Source: a bacterium (GTDB lineage: Bacteria > Zhuqueibacterota > QNDG01 > DSAB01). Taken from it: a stretch of DNA of 64,000 bases. Positions 57,313 through 64,000 of this stretch are shown piece by piece. Positions within the stretch are counted from its first letter, which is position 1. Every line of letters begins with the position of its first letter. The notes beneath the pieces are model-generated. The model was not told the DNA's origin and made no database searches. It was given only the letters and a program-made list of their open reading frames with translations. The position numbers and the translations under genes were made by a program. The stretch is from NCBI GenBank assembly GCA_016931965.1, contig JAFGDT010000115.1:62001-126000 (forward strand), in the 5' to 3' direction.

Positions 57313-57407
57313 AACAAACCTCTCATTTAATCATACTTCCGATTTTATTGATAAGGAAACGAAAAAATGATCTCTATTTGTATATCATCATCTATAAATC
57401 AACCATT

Positions 57408-59288
57408 TCAATAAATGAATTTTTGAGGAGCAATATAATCTCCAAATTGAGCTCTCGCCTCATTCAATCGTTGAGTTTCCTCAGCAGCGATTTCGAAAAG
57501 AATGTCGGGTGTGGTCGGCGCTTTTGTCTTATAAGTTTCAACAACGCGATGAATTTTGTTTAAAAACTCATTGACTCGTATCGTAAATTGCTGAACATAA
57601 TCCTCTTCAGTATATTCCTTCCCCAACAGATCATGAAACAACCTTTTAAGATCCTGATAAACGGGAATTCGCCCCACAGGCGTGTCAATGGCTTCGACTT
57701 CTCCATGAACACGTTGTTCCATCCATTTCAACCAGATTCTTTTATCCATCCGATCATTAACGAAATTGCCTTTTTTATCTTGTAAGAAATAATTTACACC
57801 AAAAATATGGGGCGGATTTTCAATATCACAACCAAAGTCTAAATTGATCTGAATATATTGACCCAGAGGTATGGGAATAAAATCAAGATTCGACATGGGA
57901 TTCAATTTCGGGACACCTTCTCTTCCCAAAGTGGCTGCCGTTGTTTCAGACTCAAGAGCCGATGCTACAGAAATAATGCCGTGCTTCCAATCAAAAGCTT
58001 CTCTGACAGGGACCCACGTATTTGAATCGCGTCCGCCATATATAAATCCGCTGACATGAACCCCAAATGGATTATCGATCTCTGCGCTCACATTTTCCAG
58101 GCATTTTAAATCAAGCGTAAATCGTGCATTTTTATGTGATGATGTAATTTCATTGCCTTTTTCATCTCTTTTACCGAGTGTCCATTCTCCTGAGTAATTC
58201 ACACCTTTTTCTGGAATCTCAGAATCTTTACCAATCCAATAAACAGAGCCATCCTCAAGCTTAAGAACATTTGAAAAGATGATCTCATTCGGTTTGTTTA
58301 GCGCTTCCCAAATGATGGGATCATCTTTTGAGTTAACACCCATAATAATCCCAAACATGCCTTTTTCGACATTCACGGCATATACTTTACCATCCCTCTT
58401 CCGTAAATAAGCAATATCGTCGCCAACGATTGTTTCCCCAACCAAAGTAGAAGTGGATGTCTTTCCGCAGAGAGAAGGGAAGGCTCCTGTGAAATAGGTT
58501 ATTCTTTCATGATTTCCATGCACTCCCATCACAAACATATGTTCACACAACCACCCCTCTTCAGATGCACGTTTAATGGCTAACCGCATGGAGAGTTTTT
58601 TTAATCCGAGCGTATTTCCGCCATACTGTGTGTTCGCACTGAAAACGACACCCTCTTCCGTATCAATATAGATCCTTCGATCAGCTACATTTTTACTGAC
58701 ACCATTCTCCAGTTCTCCGGCACTATGCACAATACGGAAAAATTTTGCTTTTTCCCCTTGACGTTTAAATTCTTCATACCCCTGCCGATAGAGTAAATCC
58801 AAGCTATGGGCCACATAGGCTGAATCGGTCAATTGCACAGTGAGCATTGAGAATTCAGATCGAGTAGGTCCGAGACAGAAAAATCGCACATAAAGCGTTT
58901 TGCCCACCATGATATTTTTCATGATCTTTTTAATTTCTTTCAATCCTTCTTCTTTGTCAATGCCGTTGATATAGGGACCGAGATCAACACCCTTTGGGAG
59001 AAGAAACTGTGTATGGGCTTTATCACGAGCCTGATCATGATACCCATCAAAATGGATTGTGTGTCCCTCTATAGCCAATTTTTCTTCTTCTCCATTTCGA
59101 ATTGCAGATTCGCGTATATACTGAAGATCTTCCTGTGAATCCGTACAAATATACACATCAGCAGGTTTGCACAGCTCAATATATTCAGCAACAAATTGAA
59201 CCAGATGGTGATTGTCTATATCTAAAAGTTTGGTATAGTGATTATCCTGTAATTTATTTCTTAATATCTCCAACCATTTTTCATTCAT
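57408..59288 (-). CDS. pckG: Phosphoenolpyruvate carboxykinase (GTP)
   Basis: This enzyme converts oxaloacetate and GTP to phosphoenolpyruvate, CO2 and GDP. The PEPCK-specific motifs are 'RRIYIDTEEGVVFSANTQYG' (substrate loop), the P-loop-like 'FPSLCGKTSTSTLVG' near residue 272 with the reactive cysteine, and 'KDDPIIWEALNKPNEIIFSN'. The 626-residue length is that of the GTP form. The ATG has GGAGATCC upstream. It follows the zinc-ribbon gene by 72 nt. It is central to gluconeogenesis and the PEP-oxaloacetate node. Confidence 0.96.
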   Translation of the reverse strand: MNEKWLEILRNKLQDNHYTKLLDIDNHHLVQFVAEYIELCKPADVYICTDSQEDLQYIRESAIRNGEEEKLAIEGHTIHFDGYHDQARDKAHTQFLLPKGVDLGPYINGIDKEEGLKEIKKIMKNIMVGKTLYVRFFCLGPTRSEFSMLTVQLTDSAYVAHSLDLLYRQGYEEFKRQGEKAKFFRIVHSAGELENGVSKNVADRRIYIDTEEGVVFSANTQYGGNTLGLKKLSMRLAIKRASEEGWLCEHMFVMGVHGNHERITYFTGAFPSLCGKTSTSTLVGETIVGDDIAYLRKRDGKVYAVNVEKGMFGIIMGVNSKDDPIIWEALNKPNEIIFSNVLKLEDGSVYWIGKDSEIPEKGVNYSGEWTLGKRDEKGNEITSSHKNARFTLDLKCLENVSAEIDNPFGVHVSGFIYGGRDSNTWVPVREAFDWKHGIISVASALESETTAATLGREGVPKLNPMSNLDFIPIPLGQYIQINLDFGCDIENPPHIFGVNYFLQDKKGNFVNDRMDKRIWLKWMEQRVHGEVEAIDTPVGRIPVYQDLKRLFHDLLGKEYTEEDYVQQFTIRVNEFLNKIHRVVETYKTKAPTTPDILFEIAAEETQRLNEARAQFGDYIAPQKFIY

Positions 59289-59360
59289 GTGGATCTCCTA
59301 CCATTCCATCTACATACAATTGACAAATCCGACAAAATGTTATTTATGAATTCAATTCAA

Positions 59361-59552
59361 TTAATGTTTCAATGAATCGTTCATTTGATTATTGGATTCT
59401 AAAGTGGTCTCATCAAAAGCATCGAGAATAATCCGATACCAACACCCTTTACACATCAAAGCACGATCGATACTTAAAAGGACTTTCTCCCACGGACTCA
59501 ATTCCCGTTTGCAGTGAGGACAGATTTCAGGTACATTTTCGTTTCCAGCCAA
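59361..59552 (-). CDS. 63-residue zinc-ribbon protein between the PPDK_N-like gene and pckG
   Basis: Two cysteine pairs, CPHC and CKGC, separated by 24 residues, form a probable zinc ribbon. The rest is acidic and helical. The start is TTG, preceded by GGAGG that overlaps the end of the upstream frame, so translation is coupled to the PPDK_N-like gene. No family is recognised. It may be a small regulator or adaptor in this operon. Confidence 0.7.
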   Translation of the reverse strand: MAGNENVPEICPHCKRELSPWEKVLLSIDRALMCKGCWYRIILDAFDETTLESNNQMNDSLKH

Positions 59553-59554
59553 TT

Positions 59555-62500
59555 CTAACCCTCCGGTTTAATCACAACCCCTTTATTATGATGACCACTC
59601 ATTTTAACAACGAGCGGTTTTTGAAACTCGATATGTCGCGTGTAATCCAATTTCTCCTTGACAGGTTGTTTCAGCAACCAATCCCAATCGACAAATCCAT
59701 GATTGCTTTCGGATTTTACTGTAAAATAACCCACCATAAACGTGTTCAGATTCTGGAAAAAATGGGAACCTTGAGAGGGTTCAACAACAAAATCCCGGAA
59801 TCCGGTTTCAATGATCACTTTCGCATTGGCAATCTGATCCCACGTTACGGGTATGCCCAACCAGGGATCCAATGTTCCCCATCTTCCGACACCAATCAAA
59901 AGATACCGTCGTTTATCACCAACCAGTTTTGTATTGAGATATTTGATTTCCTGGGCAACCTGATTGCTTTTTGATCGATCAAATAGATTACGATCGACCA
60001 TGACAATATCATAAATGGTGTCGATAAGACCGTTTCCCAATACTTGGTCACTCTGACAAATGAGATCTTTATAATCATAATCTTCAATTTTTAATACTTC
60101 CAACTCAGGATTCACCGCCATGGGTCGCATCTGTAAGAGACCAAATTCCTGTCTTTCCTCTTTTTTCTCAGATAAATCGACAGCAAATTCAATCTCAACA
60201 GGTGTTCCCATACCCCACATCCCCATATCCAGAATTAGATCCAGTATTTCAGCCAGTGGAAATATTTTATTTTTAAGGATGGGTGCAAAAGTAACCAGAC
60301 GGATGCCCTCCTTGGATGTTCCGTCATAAATCATATCATTTTCCGGTGAATAAGTCGATCCAATATGAAATAAAACCCCATTTTCTTCTGCAAGTTTTAA
60401 TGCATATTTTTTGACAAAACGATCTTTTGTTTCGTACTTATTTTCATTAATTCCATCAAGATCCAAAGCAAAAAAGTCCTTCTGGCTATTCTGGATAAGG
60501 GAATCCTTCGAGCCAAATTGATCCATATGAGCCGGATACTTCGGACAAAACCGAACAGACGATCCCCCTTCCATCACCATTTTCCCAAGCCCCAGAGCCA
60601 GTGAAGCGATCCCGTCCGAGGATTTCTGCGGAGGTACAGGATAAAAGTTATATGACCTTGCCACACCCGAAAAATCTGGATAAAACCGATTGTGATGAGA
60701 TGTTCCGATCATTTTTTGTACGATAACGGCCATTTTCTCATCTTCAAGTCGATAGGATGTTGCCCTGATATAATTTTTTGCAGATTGGAAAAATGTGGAA
60801 GCATAGACTCTCTTTATCGCTTTTACCAGTTCTCCCAAGCGTACCAATAGATCTGAATGGCTGTTGGGTAACATATAGGTTTTATATACACCTGCAAAAG
60901 GGTGATTGTGCGAATCTTCAAGAAGACTCGAGGAACGAACCGCCAATGGTCTATCAATGATATCTAGAAAAGCGGACAGTTCACCTAAAATTTCTTCAGG
61001 AAATTTTTTCGCTTCAATGAATTTTTTTAATATCAAACCATCTTCATCTGTATTGAGAGCAAAATTACGTAAATTATTTTCCTCAAGAAATTGATCGAAA
61101 ATATCTGTCCCGATGATGATGGCTGGTGGAATATATATTCTCACACCCTTAAATCGGTTTTGAACATTATAATTATTAATAATAATATTGATAAAACTCA
61201 GCCCTCGCGCTTTTCCTCCTAAAAATCCTCCACCAATTTTTGAAATGCTGCTGTAGGGATCAAAAGATTCTTTATCAAACTCCGTGATAATCCCTCTCTG
61301 TCTGAGTTTACGATACCCTTTTAGAGAGGCAATTAAATCTTTCCGCATTTCAGTAATCGAAGGGAAATCAGATACTTTTCGGGGTCTTAATTGGTGGGCC
61401 AACCAAAACTCCGTTCGGGCTTTTAACCAGTTTGAATAGTGATTCCGTTCAGCATGATATTCCATACTCTCATCGGGTATGGTATGCAGCTCTTTCTCCA
61501 ATGAAAGTAGATCATGAGCCCGGGCAACTTCGTGACCGTCCGGTGTTCGAAAAACAAAATCACCAAAACTTAAATACTCTGTCATGAATGTTCTTAAATC
61601 TTCCAATAAAGTGGGCGAATCTTTCACAATAAACGAAGCCCCGATCGCTTTGGCATTTTTTTCATTCTCAGGTAAGGTTGAATGAAGCAGTATCGGTATG
61701 TCTGCCTGTTGTTTTTGTACATTCTCTGCAAAATCAAAACCTGCCTGCGGATCCATTTTACCATTGTGGGGGAAATCGATGTCCGAAATAATGCCTAATA
61801 TGGTATCTTTATATCGGGTATAATAATTCCAGGCTTCCTCATAGTTATTACAAAGAAGTATTTTCGTCCTTGCTCTCTGGCGCAATTGCTTGTGTGATAG
61901 ATTGATACCTTCAGAAATGAGACGCTGAGATTGTCTCATAATTTCGAGGTAAATAATGGGTAAAAAATAGGAGTAATACCAAATATTATCTTCTATAAGA
62001 ATAATCGACTGGACGCCGACTATTTTTGTATCATGCTCGACATTCAAACGATCTTCAAGATGTTTGATAATGGCAATAAGCAGGCGGAAATCACCTTGCC
62101 ATATAAAAATCTGATCAAATACAGAAGCTTCTTCCTGTCTAAGCAAATCCGACAATTCACGGTTATCAAAAGCCAGTAACACAATAGGAATATCAATATT
62201 TTCTTCCCGTATTTTTTTTGCAAAAGAAGTCGGCTTCATATCTTCAATATGAAGGGTCGTTATGATCAGATCAAATCGTCTCTCTTCTTTCGCCAAAGCG
62301 ATACCTTCTCTTCCACTTGATACCCGGGTAAGTTCAGGTGCATGTGTTAGATTTAATTTCTGATATTGATCTCGAATGAGCTCGTACAATCGCCCATCTT
62401 CCTCAAAAACGTATAAATCATACAAACTCGAAACGAGAAGGATATCGCGAATTCTTAATCTCATAAGATTTTGGAAACCCTGAAATCGGGTACCATACCC

Positions 62501-62557
62501 ATGTTCCACCCATAGGGGATCGGCATGGGGCAAAGCTTTATTGAAATTATATTTCAT
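59555..62557 (-). CDS. Two-receiver protein fused to a PEP-synthase/PPDK N-terminal (ATP-grasp-like) domain
   Basis: Residues about 35-175 form a receiver-like domain whose phospho-site position reads TTLHIED rather than aspartate. Residues about 185-340 form a second receiver with a plausible aspartate in IISDIDFPHNG. Residues about 430-830 match the nucleotide-binding domain of PEP synthase / pyruvate phosphate dikinase ('IGGGFLGGKARGLSFINIII', 'PLAVRSSSLLEDSHNHPFAGVY'). The phospho-histidine swivel domain (TSHAA type) and the PEP-binding barrel are absent. It therefore cannot carry out the full PpsA reaction. Its operon with pckG points to a role at the PEP node, possibly as a signal-gated phosphotransfer or sensor protein. 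The ATG at 62557 has no obvious SD. Confidence 0.85.
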   Translation of the reverse strand: MKYNFNKALPHADPLWVEHGYGTRFQGFQNLMRLRIRDILLVSSLYDLYVFEEDGRLYELIRDQYQKLNLTHAPELTRVSSGREGIALAKEERRFDLIITTLHIEDMKPTSFAKKIREENIDIPIVLLAFDNRELSDLLRQEEASVFDQIFIWQGDFRLLIAIIKHLEDRLNVEHDTKIVGVQSIILIEDNIWYYSYFLPIIYLEIMRQSQRLISEGINLSHKQLRQRARTKILLCNNYEEAWNYYTRYKDTILGIISDIDFPHNGKMDPQAGFDFAENVQKQQADIPILLHSTLPENEKNAKAIGASFIVKDSPTLLEDLRTFMTEYLSFGDFVFRTPDGHEVARAHDLLSLEKELHTIPDESMEYHAERNHYSNWLKARTEFWLAHQLRPRKVSDFPSITEMRKDLIASLKGYRKLRQRGIITEFDKESFDPYSSISKIGGGFLGGKARGLSFINIIINNYNVQNRFKGVRIYIPPAIIIGTDIFDQFLEENNLRNFALNTDEDGLILKKFIEAKKFPEEILGELSAFLDIIDRPLAVRSSSLLEDSHNHPFAGVYKTYMLPNSHSDLLVRLGELVKAIKRVYASTFFQSAKNYIRATSYRLEDEKMAVIVQKMIGTSHHNRFYPDFSGVARSYNFYPVPPQKSSDGIASLALGLGKMVMEGGSSVRFCPKYPAHMDQFGSKDSLIQNSQKDFFALDLDGINENKYETKDRFVKKYALKLAEENGVLFHIGSTYSPENDMIYDGTSKEGIRLVTFAPILKNKIFPLAEILDLILDMGMWGMGTPVEIEFAVDLSEKKEERQEFGLLQMRPMAVNPELEVLKIEDYDYKDLICQSDQVLGNGLIDTIYDIVMVDRNLFDRSKSNQVAQEIKYLNTKLVGDKRRYLLIGVGRWGTLDPWLGIPVTWDQIANAKVIIETGFRDFVVEPSQGSHFFQNLNTFMVGYFTVKSESNHGFVDWDWLLKQPVKEKLDYTRHIEFQKPLVVKMSGHHNKGVVIKPEG

Positions 62558-62615
62558 ACACGATGCTCGAAATCGACCTTATAAATAAGCTAACTTTCTA
62601 TTTATAGTGTTTTAA

Positions 62616-62644
62616 AATGTAATACAACAAACTTACAATATCAA
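62616..62644 (-). promoter_or_regulatory. Promoter of the PPDK_N-like / pckG operon
   Basis: On the minus strand TTGATA and TACATT are separated by exactly 17 nt, about 60 bp upstream of the ATG at 62557. Confidence 0.55.
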
Positions 62645-62649
62645 GGGCA

Positions 62650-62690
62650 AAAAAAATCGAAATACAATAAAAATGCATTCCGATTTTTTT
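62650..62690 (-). terminator. Terminator after glutamate dehydrogenase
   Basis: On the minus strand an A-rich arm (AAAAAAATCGGAA) pairs with TTTCGATTTTTTT with one G-U pair, a 15-nt loop and a U-rich end. It lies 31 bp past the dehydrogenase stop and separates it from the pckG operon promoter. Confidence 0.55.
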
Positions 62691-62721
62691 ATCTTTGATT
62701 TTAAAAAATAACAAAAAGGTA

Positions 62722-64000
<1,279 letters not shown>

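Noticed and set aside
59555-62557. Annotation of the 1000-residue protein as PEP synthase (ppsA)
   Set aside because: The ATP-grasp-like domain matches, but the swivel histidine domain and PEP-binding barrel are absent and two receiver-like domains lie at the N-terminus.

Overview
The window is a bacterial chromosome segment of moderate-to-low GC, densely coded on both strands with about 47 protein genes. No rRNA, tRNA, CRISPR array, transposase or phage gene was seen. Gene content suggests a diderm, heterotrophic bacterium of the Fibrobacterota-Chlorobiota-Bacteroidota broad group or a candidate phylum near it (KSB1/Calditrichota-like). The clues are surface proteins with VWA and DUF11-like repeats, a TolB-propeller/metalloprotease/outer-membrane-barrel fusion, a GTP-type PEP carboxykinase beside a receiver-PPDK_N fusion, Tat-exported sulfatases and a DUF3467 protein. 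This placement is inference; no taxonomic marker gene is present.

Layout. 1-3896: the N-terminal part of a very large secreted VWA/CARDB/DUF11-like protein running off the left edge; the ORF track misses it because it has no stop inside the window. 4.1-6.3 kb: divergent promoters, a one-helix peptide, a six-repeat propeller-like protein with a CsgG/FlgO-like tail, and a leader-like mini-ORF plus hairpin before folC. 6.3-12.5 kb: housekeeping genes (folC, a BFN-UVR protein, and the operon spoIID-like, era, phosphomutase-like, ttcA-like). 12.7-24.2 kb: a plus-strand surface-glycan locus (epimerase, sugar aminotransferase, B12-type radical SAM protein, two polyprenyl-phosphate-type GT2 enzymes, methyltransferase, three polytopic proteins resembling PMT/ArnT enzymes). 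It is followed on the minus strand by a ChbG-like deacetylase, a FemAB-like transferase and a GNAT protein.

27-33 kb: mixed housekeeping and signalling genes (RsbU-type phosphatase, NFU scaffold, alanine racemase, an outer-membrane barrel coupled to a DUF3467 protein, RlmD-like rRNA methyltransferase, Ogt). 33.4-45.1 kb: a minus-strand carbohydrate-catabolism island. It holds two sulfatases, a hydroxypyruvate-isomerase-like TIM barrel and a Gfo/Idh/MocA oxidoreductase, all four with twin-arginine-like signals, then a ribose-type ABC importer, a DUF6454-like propeller and an acetyl-xylan-esterase-like hydrolase. Together these suggest desulfation and deacetylation outside the cytoplasm, periplasmic redox or isomerisation of sugars, and monosaccharide import.

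45.7-57.3 kb: a TPR lipoprotein, a receiver protein, an NtrC-type regulator with its sensor kinase, a Yip1-like membrane protein, an SH3b-parvulin isomerase, the protease-propeller-barrel fusion and a divergent S41 protease. 56.9-64 kb: a metabolic node with glutamate dehydrogenase (running off the right edge), then a probable operon of a 1000-residue two-receiver/PPDK_N-like protein, a tiny zinc ribbon, pckG and a stand-alone receiver. This last group is the most interesting candidate for an undescribed regulatory system.

Several intergenic regions carry good sigma70-type promoters with 17-18 nt spacers and -10 boxes such as TATATT, TATAAT and TATACT. Start codons were often moved inward from the ORF track to sites with a clear Shine-Dalgarno sequence.
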